This document shows positions 55,621 through 64,000 of a stretch of DNA of 64,000 nt, in pieces. The DNA lies in the NCBI GenBank assembly GCA_034401795.1, contig CM067369.1, positions 141,588,181 through 141,652,180 on the forward strand, read 5' to 3'. The notes beneath the pieces are model-generated. The model did not search any database. It was not told where the DNA came from and saw nothing but the letters and a program-made list of their open reading frames with translations. A program made the position numbers and the translations under genes. How positions within the stretch are numbered: position 1 is the stretch's first letter; every line of letters starts with the position of its first letter. This stretch comes from Chaetoderma sp. LZ-2023a. Taxonomy: Eukaryota; Mollusca; Caudofoveata; Chaetodermatida; Chaetodermatidae.

Positions 55621-55995
55621 GAAGGGACCCGATGACGTCAAAACCAATTACGTTACCTGTAGGCTGACATCATAATTATGATCATTTAAAGTCCGTCAAG
55701 TGTACGAATTGTATGTCCTTGACCGGTTTACAATTTACTAAACATTTTATTGAATATTTTAAAACTAATTAGACTGCGAGATGTTGTTGCCATACACCAC
55801 TCGGTCAAATCAGTTTCAAAATATTCAACAGCTTTCCTGCCGGTATAGTTACTTTGAAATCGGGATTCTAGGAACTCAGAGGTCAAAGCGTATAAATCGA
55901 TCCCAACACACGCAAAACGTGGATGGAGCTTAGCTAGAACTTGGCGGAGATTAGCTAGAAATGGGCGGGGCGTAGCTCGAAATGGATCGCTATAT
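55621..55995 (+). mobile_element. HP1 MITE, variant copy
   Basis: GAAGGGACCCGATGACGTCA to GGGGCGTAGCTCGAAATGGA. The TTAGCTAGAA word is duplicated in tandem on the right side, and the hairpin core is eroded. Confidence 0.7.
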
Positions 55996-56337
55996 TAACA
56001 GTTGGGTCACTAAAGACAGGCGGTCCCTTGAACCAGGTCAGATGCCTTGGCAATTTTTGGAGTCGTTCCCAGAGTTATATAATACATGCTGGATCATGGT
56101 AATTCCTCAAGTACCGGGATGCTTCTTGACAATGTCCAGGAATCGATTCTTTAGATCTGGATATTAACATCCGTGGTGGTGTTTGATCGTGTGCCTTAAA
56201 TGTAGCTTGCCAGTGGACACTTGGTGCCTGGCTTGTGTATTGTAAACACTTGTGTCGCTTAGCTTGGCAACACGTCTGGTGTGTGCTGTGTGAGGAGAGG
56301 GCAATGTGCAAGCACACGATGTAGGTTTTCAATAGAA

Positions 56338-56749
56338 TTCACCTTTCCAGAGTATCCATCCATCATCAGACCTCGTATGACGTCATAATCAGCTCAGCGC
56401 GTGTATGATGACGTCACAATCATTACGTCACAAATGATTCCATATAGACTGGCATCAAATCTCAAATCGTCCGACACGTTGTATGAATTGTATGTCTTTA
56501 TAATTCATTGCTATTTAATAAACATGCTGTTGAATATTTTGAAAGTAATTTAACTGGGCGCTGTTGCTGCCTAAGGCAACAACAGCACCCAGTCAAATTA
56601 CTTTCAAAATACTCAACAGTTTAGGTGTGATTTTTTTGGAAATTGATAGGCAGGGTGTTCAGAGATCGATCGATCCTAACACGAACGAGGTGTGGGTGGA
56701 GCTTAGCTAGAGATGGGCAGGGAATAGCTAAAACCGGAAAAGGCCCATT
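56338..56749 (+). mobile_element. HP1 MITE, full copy with near-perfect hairpin
   Basis: TTCACCTTTCCAGAG to GGAAAAGGCCCATT. Hairpin 56527-56619 (CTGTTGAATATTTTGAAAGT). It contains TATGACGTCATAATC and ATGACGTCACAATC. Confidence 0.85.
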
Positions 56750-57255
56750 GTTCAGTCTTATGATGAGGGCAATTGGTTCTTTCCCTAATTCGGATGGAAA
56801 TACTGCCCCTACCTTCCCCTACACCTGTAACATCTATTAAATAAGAGATGGAAGTTCGATAATAGACAGACCATGATCGTAAGCATCTTCTAGAGATTCT
56901 CTGTTTACCGATCACCCATCCCTGCTTTGTTCTCGCAATTGCCTTTCTTTATAAACATAGCACACTGAAAGACTTTGGCCGCAATATCATCATGTTTATG
57001 TAGTAATAGCAGCCATCTTGGATTTCATTTTGAACATAGGATTCCATATCAAATGGTGAAATACATTGTATTCACTGGGAAGTATTAACCCATGTATCCA
57101 GACTGTGGATTGACATGCAATATCGATGTAATACTTTCTCTTATTTATCTGGCTCCATATTGTCATTTATGGATTCGCTGGCGGCCATTTTTAAAATATG
57201 GTTTGTGACGCTCCATTCAAACGAAAAGAAAAATGGAGACATACATTACTTTAGT
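56750..57255. other. No gene seen
   Basis: AT-rich sequence without recognisable features. Confidence 0.4.
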
Positions 57256-57474
57256 TTCTTACCCCTTTAACACTCATATCAGCCAAAGATGGCTTTTGCA
57301 GACGTCTTGAGAAATGCCCATTTGCAGACCAAATGAAGACTAGTTTAGGAAATTTACCACTGGAATGACTGGCTCGATAGCCGAGCCAGTCATTCCAGTG
57401 GTAAAGTTTCAAAAATAATTTCTTGGTCTGCAAATGGACATTTTCTATAAATAAATTAGATGGTTAAAGGGTTA
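57256..57474. mobile_element. PB MITE, full copy with best-preserved ends
   Basis: CCCCTTTAACACTCATATCA at the left and GGTTAAAGGGTTAAA at the right. The centre CACTGGAATGACTGGCTCGA faces CGAGCCAGTCATTCCAGTG. Confidence 0.75.
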
Positions 57475-57504
57475 AAACGCGCGTTAGTAGCGCGTGAACC
57501 TACT

Positions 57505-57590
57505 GCTTGGTTTACTACACCCTTCATTGCGCAGGGCACTGAGCTGATGCTGTACGAATACCGGGCCAATACGCTCAATTATCAGGGACT
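57505..57590. mobile_element. Small palindromic MITE, family E, diverged copy 3
   Basis: GCGCAGGGCACTGAGCTGAT and GAATACCGGGCCAATACG. The match is weak. Confidence 0.35.
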
Positions 57591-57670
57591 AGTGGGATCA
57601 TGATATAAATGATTTAATAATTATTATGTAATCAACTATACGCTTGCTCACGTAATTATTTATCTATTAT

Positions 57671-57826
57671 CAAACTGTGGTAAACACCATTTGCATTCAT
57701 TGCAAAATGAGATATATCCAATTGACCAATCAGTGGGAATAGCGTTTATCGCATTTTGGCAAAAAAATATAATACCTAACTACAATAACTTATGTGTTAT
57801 AGAACTGGCGTTTATCGAGTTTTGCA
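57671..57826. mobile_element. Family F MITE, copy 2
   Basis: CAAACTGTGGTAAACACCAT to GGCGTTTATCGAGTTTTG, collinear with 35388-35555. Confidence 0.65.
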
Positions 57827-58035
57827 TTTAAGCTCTAAAAGCAGGAGTATGTGTTTAATCACATCCGTGTGCCGTGCTTTCAAGATCATAGTGAACTTTT
57901 GATTCAGTAGAAAGATTTTTTCCCCGCAAAGTTTCCTTCCGGGCATTACAAAGAACTCTTTGAAACTGCAAATAATGGAATGGGAAATATCTGCGTGAAT
58001 GAATTTATTTGAAACCATTGCTCCTAGTATGTATT

Positions 58036-58038
<3 letters not shown>

Positions 58039-58093
<55 letters not shown>

Positions 58094-58112
58094 CCTCCCT
58101 CCCTCCCTCCCT

Positions 58113-58163
<51 letters not shown>
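58039..58163. repeat. (CT)n with a (CCCT)n core
   Basis: CT dinucleotides around eight or so CCCT units. Confidence 0.95.
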
Positions 58164-58164
<1 letters not shown>

Positions 58165-58642
58165 TTTCATTCGCTGTCCTGTTTCTTTCCTTTGCATTAA
58201 TTATATAGCAGCTATTCGCCCAGACATCAGTGGTTTACTTTTTGTACGTTGTTGAATGTCATCATTCCTTTCAATTTCTCCTGTATAGACCTATATTCCC
58301 TGTATGTGCGCTAAATATGAACATCTCATCATACATAACACGCGCGACAAATTCGCTTTTGTCATCTAAGACCATCAATACTGTTAGATATGAGTCCGAA
58401 TCGATTCGAAGGTTTTATCCCTGTAGCATTCCCATATCAGAAACTACTAATTGGAAATATTCTGGTGAATGTTTAAAAACTGATTTTACTGAGAGCCGTA
58501 AGTTGTTTCTTTGGCTTCAAATTACTCAACAGATTATTCCTGCATATAGTAGTCCGTAAATTAAGACACTAGAGTTTCAAGGCCTTGCCGGTTGAAAAAG
58601 GTACCTGATATAATTATATTATTTACAACATAACCCATAGCT
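58164..58642. other. No gene seen
   Basis: The ORF at 58230-58559 (109 codons) has no repeat bias, but also no domain, splice site or homolog that I recognise. It is kept only as open sequence. Confidence 0.35.
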
Positions 58643-58876
58643 CTTTAACCCTCAAATTTGTTCAAGAAAACTTAAATTTTCTCATAGAAAATTCCCATGT
58701 GCAGACCAAGAAAAGATTAGTTTTGAAAATTTACCACTGAAATGGCTGGTTCTGTTATCGAGCTAGTCATTCCAGTGCTAATTTTTCAAATATTGTTTTC
58801 TCTTCGTCTATAAATGTACATTTCGCGGGACCACTGTAGAAGCTGTTTTGGCTGCCTTGATTGTTAGAGGGTTAAT
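58643..58876. mobile_element. PB MITE, full copy
   Basis: TTTAACCCTCAAATTTGTTC to GATTGTTAGAGGGTTAA. Confidence 0.7.
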
Positions 58877-58999
58877 CTCGAATTCGGATTATCGCGTTCC
58901 TAGTGTTAAAGAGTAGTAACTTAACGCAGGCAGTCGCTTACAACAACTTATATGCTATGGTCATTTGCTATGGTCAATTTTAGCTTTTGTGGTAAAATA

Positions 59000-60290
59000 A
59001 TGATATTTCCATAAGTCGGTTGGTCTTAATCCGGGTATACACCAACCGATTACCCCCGACCAGACCAAGCTGTCCGCTGTCCGCAGTAGGTCAGAAGACA
59101 CGCATTCAGCAGGGGTGTTCTGCCAACTGAAGTTCATACACCAACCAACCATGTCGTTAGTTGGTAGTAAGGCATGCTTCTAGTGACAAACTATGAACCA
59201 CACGCCTCCTAGCGAGAAATGTGCCATCTTGATATACTCGTTGTTGCCATGTGACAAAATGTAAATCACTGATTAGCTGCATGAAGAGTGATGATTTAAT
59301 TGATCAGACTCAAGTCTAGGGCGATCATCAGAACAGGACAGTCGAGCGGATTTTGGTAGGCCATACACCACCAGATCATCCCTAACCCCACCGACTCCCG
59401 ATTCATTTCTTAACGCCAATCTGCAGTCGGTCTAATGTCCACCTCAAATGGCACAATTTCTCTACGATTGCGCAAGACACTGTACGATACTACAAGATAT
59501 CTTGCGACATCGAACCGTGTGAGAATACCTACTATACGATATGACAAGATTTCTTGGAATCAGATCGTATCGTATGGAATCTTGGTGGTTCGTAGAATTT
59601 TGGACATGTTTAAAATTTCATCATCGTTCGACGTCGTAGCACGAAGAATCATAGGAAATCGTGAAGAATCGTAGGAAATCCCACTGTGTGAGACCAATTC
59701 TAGCAAATAGTACGAGAATCGTATATCTCCAGGGGCACTGCGCATGCGCAAACAGACTTCATATTTCCATATGGCGTTCACGTAATCTAAGGAAAACGAT
59801 GATCTCCTGATCCAACAGTGGAGGGAGAGAGAAGACCTCGTAACCTGACTTTGAGCTCTTGCATCAATGTTTCATAAGCACCATATTGTTGTCTACGCAA
59901 CAACCACAGTTGTACCCACCTACATGGTTTCATGTCAGCCGCATGCGTCTTACAATAATTATTGCAATAGCCATGCGTACAGCGGAGCAAAATTTTGTTT
60001 TGTGCAACAGTATCCGAAGCAGAAGCATCCATAGCAAGATCCATGCGGAAAATGTTTGAAATTTCATGTTTTCCCGCCAGAAATGTTAAATCGTACGGGA
60101 TCGCAACGTGTGTGGTTGACATTGTAGAGATGTTCTGCGATACAATACGACAAGATTACTTCAAACCCTTGGACAGTAGGCCTATCGTGTCCTATCGCAT
60201 GGTAGGTAATTTTATCGTATCGTATATCGCGTCGTACCGCGTGGGGCAGGATTAAGGCTATACACCACCAGATTAACACCAACTGGTCGG
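59000..60290. mobile_element. PIF/Harbinger-like debris
   Basis: The minus-strand ORF at 59787-60122 contains RWVQLWLLRRQQYGAYETLM. This resembles the RRWWVRPxLxRRxxxGAYxxLxQEL start of many Harbinger transposases. Around it, TACACCACCAGAT occurs at 59362 and 60262 and TACACCAACC at 59040 and 59138, with CGATACGACAAGATT-type words in direct order. Ends of this kind recall Harbinger termini, but I cannot pair them as inverted repeats or find a 3-bp duplication. The catalytic domain is absent. Confidence 0.4.
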
Positions 60291-60292
60291 CT

Positions 60293-60645
60293 AATGGCCC
60301 TTTCCAGTTTTAGCTATGCCCCGCCCATCACTAGCTAAGCTAAACCCACACCTTGCTCATGTTGGGATCGATCGATCCCTGAAATCCCTAACAATCAATT
60401 TCCAGAAAACTATACAGGTAAGATGTTAAATATTTTGAAACTAATTTGACTGGGCCCTGTTGCTGCCATAGCGTCCAGTCAAATTAGTTTCAAAATATTC
60501 AACAACATGTTCATTAAATGGTAAAGACATGCGTGAAAGACGGACTATATCGAGTTATTCATGACGTCATGATTATAACGTCATCATGCACGTCTCTTAG
60601 TTAATTATAACGTCATATGACGCCAGATGATCGATGGATAAACTT
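60293..60645 (-). mobile_element. HP1 MITE, full reverse copy
   Basis: AATGGCCCTTTCCAGTTTTA, CTATACAGGTAAGATGTTAA, a hairpin with shortened core (CCTGTTGCTGCCATAGCG), then ATGACGTCATGATTATAACG. Confidence 0.8.
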
Positions 60646-60649
60646 CTCG

Positions 60650-60815
60650 GCCAATTCATGAATCCATATCCTCACTCAATCATATGACGTGGAGGCTGAC
60701 GTCATAATCATGATATAGTCCGTCTTTGTTGTACGAATTGTATGCCTTTACCAGTATGTTGAATATTTTAAAACTATTTTGACTGGGCGTTGTTGCTGTA
60801 GGCAGCAATTGACTG
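60650..60815 (+). mobile_element. HP1 MITE, left half
   Basis: ATTCATGAATCCATATCCTC, GACGTGGAGGCTGACGTCAT, GTTGTACGAATTGTATGCC and a partial hairpin. It abuts the reverse copy head to head. Confidence 0.65.
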
Positions 60816-61444
60816 AAACTTATTGTCTGACACGGCGACCAGTCCTCCTGGTTTTATACGAAAATGCTGATTTTCAACAGGCCTCCAGATTTCCGGGCAT
60901 CCTATCAAATATCCAGATTTCTTTTTCATCCACTTATCAAAAAGAAATTGTCCTCAATATTCTGATGCACTATGATAATAACAACAACCATATTTAGAGT
61001 TTATAAATAAATCCGTTGAATTATATCTATGGCCTTGCAATTTGTAAAAGACAAATTGTAGGCCTAATCTCTAAATTGATGATTTGTATGCATTTTTGCG
61101 TGCTCATATATGCAAACACTGGAAGAGACAAGTCGCGCGCTTTATCTGGAACGGCCCAACCGCGCTCTTCCGCCCTCATCTAAACTTATTTTCCGGACAA
61201 AAAACAGCATGGCATGCTGGTCGTCCCGTATTGAGCAGTAGCCTAGATTTATAGACCTACAACCACAACCAGGCCTATTTCTAGTGGTGAAAGTAATCTC
61301 ATTTCAAACCACTTTGTTCGAAGATAAAATAAGCAGCCGCTGCATTCATTCCTATATTGATATATCATTTTCAACTTTTTCACAATAATTTCTTCGGGAC
61401 ATTACAAAGAGCCAGAGAGCTCTGGTAATTATTGTTTAGAGCCT
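60816..61444. other. No gene seen
   Basis: AT-rich sequence without features. Confidence 0.4.
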
Positions 61445-61542
61445 TCCCTGATAACGCGACTTACTGAGCCGATGCCGAGCCAATACCGTGTTGATACTGA
61501 ATGTATCGGCCTGCTATCGGCCCAGTAAGCTGTGTTATCTGG
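61445..61542. mobile_element. Small palindromic MITE, family E, copy 4
   Basis: CTGATAACGCGACTTACTGA faces CGGCCCAGTAAGCTGTGTTA. Confidence 0.6.
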
Positions 61543-61727
61543 GTTTCCAATAATGATTTTTTTTGTCACGTCCCATATCGGTACGACATACAACATTCGC
61601 TTCGTCTATAGACTTATATTGATGTACATCATTTAAAATACAATTTTTGGAACCATTCATGTGTGTCTTTATGGCGATTGAATGGCTCACATATAAGACA
61701 ACATATTGATGCTGACAACTCTCTCAG

Positions 61728-62036
61728 GAGTGTCGATTTGGTATAGCAGTTAGCGCTCCGAGGCGGTCAACCAGAGAACCGGTTCGTGCCTGAGTGGTGG
61801 ATTAACGTATCACGTCGTCGTTGGAAACAAGGGCAATTTCCTTCACGACATGCCTCTCCACCCAGGAGTATATATGTGTAACAGTGTAAAAACTGGGGAA
61901 GCTAGCCGTACTGGTATAAGAGCCTGAAAATAAGACCAGTAAAAATATAACTTGAATGGTACCTAAAGCCTCGTTAGAGGCCAATCAGACCAATAACTCC
62001 CTGACATCTCTCTAAGATTTGTTTTAAATAAATGGA
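61728..62036 (+). mobile_element. tRNA-derived SINE (different family from the 11.7-kb one)
   Basis: A-box-like TGGTATAGCAGTTAGCGC and B-box-like CCGGTTCGTGCCTG lie about 50 bp apart, as in a tRNA head. The body contains TGCCTCTCCACCCAGGAGTA then TATATGTGTAAC. My unverified recollection is that a CCACCCAGG-plus-TATA word of this kind is a conserved stretch in several marine-invertebrate SINEs. The tail is A-rich (TTTTAAATAAATGG). Too diverged for a functional tRNA. Confidence 0.5.
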
Positions 62037-62669
62037 AGCACAATAAGACATGAGTCTTATAATCATGTTTCCCATACACGTACAACTATTTTCCAATAAA
62101 TAAATCAAAATGGCGGATGATGAAAAAAATTTTATAGTAGGAACTAAGATAACTAATTAATAGATTAATAGAGGGATCCATTTCCAGCTAATGCCACACC
62201 CATATCTGTGTGCTCGGGCAACGGGAGGGACTAGCCAACCCGGAACCATTAGCCGACCCCTATGGCTGGCTATACCCTCAGTACGCATCACGGCAAGAAT
62301 GTCTAAGAAACGATTTTCTCCCTCTGCTCATGCGCCAGATCACTGGAAGTAGCCCCGTAATATTTTTCTTCATATAATGAGATACGAGATCGATGACTGG
62401 GTGAACATTTTGTTTCTTCATAATACATTATCTTTGCACGGTTTCTTCCATCGTAGTAATAATACCAGGTCAAGACGAAGATAAAGCCGCTTATAGAAAC
62501 ATGAATTCCTAAACATCCTCAAAGAAAAATAACATCAACATTGAACCAGCTGCTACAGCTGAGACCTTTACACCCGAAAATACAAATACCGATTGGCTTG
62601 GGAATTCCTAAGAAAGCCAGCCATTCGCTGAAAGATAATGAGATGCAGAGCAGAGAGAATAAAAGCTGA
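62037..62669. other. No gene seen
   Basis: A possible worn HP1 end at 62174-62210 (GGATCCATTTCCAGCTAATG). Confidence 0.4.
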
Positions 62670-62918
62670 TCACTCTTTGATCTCAGGACCAAGCCGCTGA
62701 AAGGTTGTTCTGTCCCTGTTTCTCCAATGACCACAGTCGACGGTATACGACCCACTTTCCTGTTCTGTAATGATGGGAAGATTGTGCTGCGGGACTGCCC
62801 AGGGTTCAACCACTTGCCGTGGGTCGTCATCTACACAGGAAGTGGGGCAACCTTGTATTTTGAAAGTGCCACTCAGCAAAAGCAGCACAATTAACAACTT
62901 AAATTTCTCTGCCTCCAT
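62670..62918 (-). CDS. Candidate first coding exon of a secreted protein (weak; the opposite strand also reads as a possible exon)
   Basis: Minus strand: ATG at 62918 opens MEAEKFKLLIVLLLLSG, a good signal peptide, then TFKIQGCPTSCVDDD, whose CPTSC resembles the start of a leucine-rich-repeat N-terminal cap. The rest shows no repeats and ends after 82 residues. Plus strand, same DNA: after TCTTTGATCTCAG (acceptor-like) a frame opens with CNDGKIVLRDCPGF, faintly like a chitin-binding type-2 domain. Both cannot be right, and neither is confirmed. Confidence 0.22.
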   Translation of the reverse strand: MEAEKFKLLIVLLLLSGTFKIQGCPTSCVDDDPRQVVEPWAVPQHNLPIITEQESGSYTVDCGHWRNRDRTTFQRLGPEIKE

Positions 62919-64000
62919 TAAATTAGCTCTGAAATCCTCGCAGATCTGAGACCTCCACACCATCTTCTGACTCGGGAAAGAAGGAGACCTGCCTACACAC
63001 CAGCTGCACTGCTGATTTCTTCTCACAAAGGCCTTGCCTGAAACACCTCGACCACACTCCGCCTGCCATGAAGAAAAACTTGACAAACGCCACTCAATAC
63101 CAGCCTCCGAGCGAGGTCGACTTCCACCGCTTATGGCCTTCATTGTAAGGAACATTCTTCCACTTGTTTTTTAATTCTAAAAGGAAAGAAAGACTTTCTG
63201 CTGCTACATAAAGTGACCACTCCAGTGTATTCTATTCTAACTGTGCCGTTCGCTAGATTTGGCCACATTGCGAGATGGATTAACTCTTTCCACACCGCCT
63301 CTTCATGACCACTTATTATGTGAGGAACCCGTTGAACCTTCACCCATTCCAGCAATTCCGGACGCCCAGCTTATTGTGATCTCTGGCCATCGACGATTAA
63401 ACCACAGCATGAGAGTGTGCCTTGGGAATATACCTCCCAAGGCTGGTTGAAAGCCGACAATGCCTGCAATGGCAAAACCTAGACCCTGTCTTTGTGGGAC
63501 TGTTTTCTACAGTATATGTAACTTTTTCTGCAGTGCTTAAGAATTGAACTGTGCATGATTCAGATCTTAAATACACACACTAATACAGTTCTTATTTTAC
63601 CTCACTTACACAATCTTCAGAGATACAGCCTTTAAGTGCCCTTTTTGATTGATTCTCCACCGCTTCCGAGCAGCCATTTTGCCTTAAGGAACATCCTGAT
63701 AGGAGATCGTCCATCTTAGCCTTAAATTTCGGATGACAATATAGCACCCTGTACAACGTGACGACAAATTGTTAGTGATGTAATGGTGTCGCCTCCACTG
63801 GTTATTCTTACCAATGAGGACATCCACCAATTTCCGCAACTATTTTGAGTGGGCGACGTCATGTGCGCTTAGCTCAGAAATATTCCCCTGCCCTTCTTTT
63901 TTGCTCAGTAGGTCCCGCGCAGTTCACCTAGACTACTCCTAACTAGTGATAATCATCACAAGCGGCCTAGCCTCCACTCTCTTATGGTTAGCGCCTCCTT
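62919..64000. other. No gene firmly seen
   Basis: Open stretches exist on both strands (63140-63355 minus, 63259-63450 plus) but lack domains. GGGCGACGTCATGTG near 63850 is an isolated CRE-like site. Confidence 0.35.

Noticed and set aside
61728-61800. Functional tRNA gene
   Set aside because: Only A- and B-box-like segments are present. The acceptor and anticodon stems do not pair, and a SINE body follows.

Overview
This window looks like gene-poor, repeat-dense chromosomal DNA from an animal, most likely a marine invertebrate. It is AT-rich and full of simple-sequence arrays, hairpin MITEs, tRNA-derived SINEs, CR1/L2-like LINE pieces and one compact virus-like element. I cannot name the species. 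I recognise no complete host gene. The best host-gene traces are one possible 75-bp internal exon (41696-41770) and weak exon candidates at the two edges.

The main feature is a small hairpin-bearing element, called HP1 here. Some two dozen copies or fragments, in both orientations, are spread from 0.2 to 60.8 kb. A full copy is about 350-420 bp. It has ends like AATGGACCTTTCCAG, one side rich in TGACGTCA palindromes, a central 90-100 bp hairpin whose arms begin CTGTTGAATATTTTGAA, and a GC-rich side. A second family (HP2) shares the outer hairpin arm but differs elsewhere. A third set (PB) is palindromic with TTAACCCTTTAACA-like ends, as in piggyBac-type MITEs. Other small families are a 15.5-kb palindrome, a 27.1-kb palindrome, a four-copy hairpin family around GTTACTGGGCCGGTAC-type arms, a two-copy family at 35.4/57.7 kb, and a ~140-bp satellite-like monomer at three loci.

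Region 2.2-12.7 kb is a three-layer nest. One HP1 copy was split first by a 4.2-kb element with TGTAG...CTACA ends (2476-6701, CCAG target duplication), and 43 bp further on by a 5.9-kb element with 98-bp terminal inverted repeats (6749-12696, CTCCC target duplication). The 5.9-kb element carries a tight two-directional cluster of small genes of virus-like (Polinton/Maverick-like) style, no polymerase or integrase that I can see, and two tRNA-derived SINE copies in its right arm. It is a broken fossil. A second, diverged copy of the 4.2-kb element lies at 46190-50811, where it splits a LINE (44.3-46.19 and 50.8-51.13 kb, minus strand). A 669-bp hAT-type element with a perfect 8-bp duplication splits an HP2 copy at 51.5-52.2 kb.

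Large simple repeats are a 1.2-kb TTG/CTG/CCG array inside an HP1 hairpin (24.3-25.45 kb), a pentamer array (32.2-32.6 kb), a tetramer array (34.2-34.8 kb), a CTA/CTG array (39.0-39.4 kb), and GA, CT, CA/CCCCA and poly-G tracts. All boundaries were read by eye from the sequence; family names rest on ends, motifs and target duplications, not on database searches.
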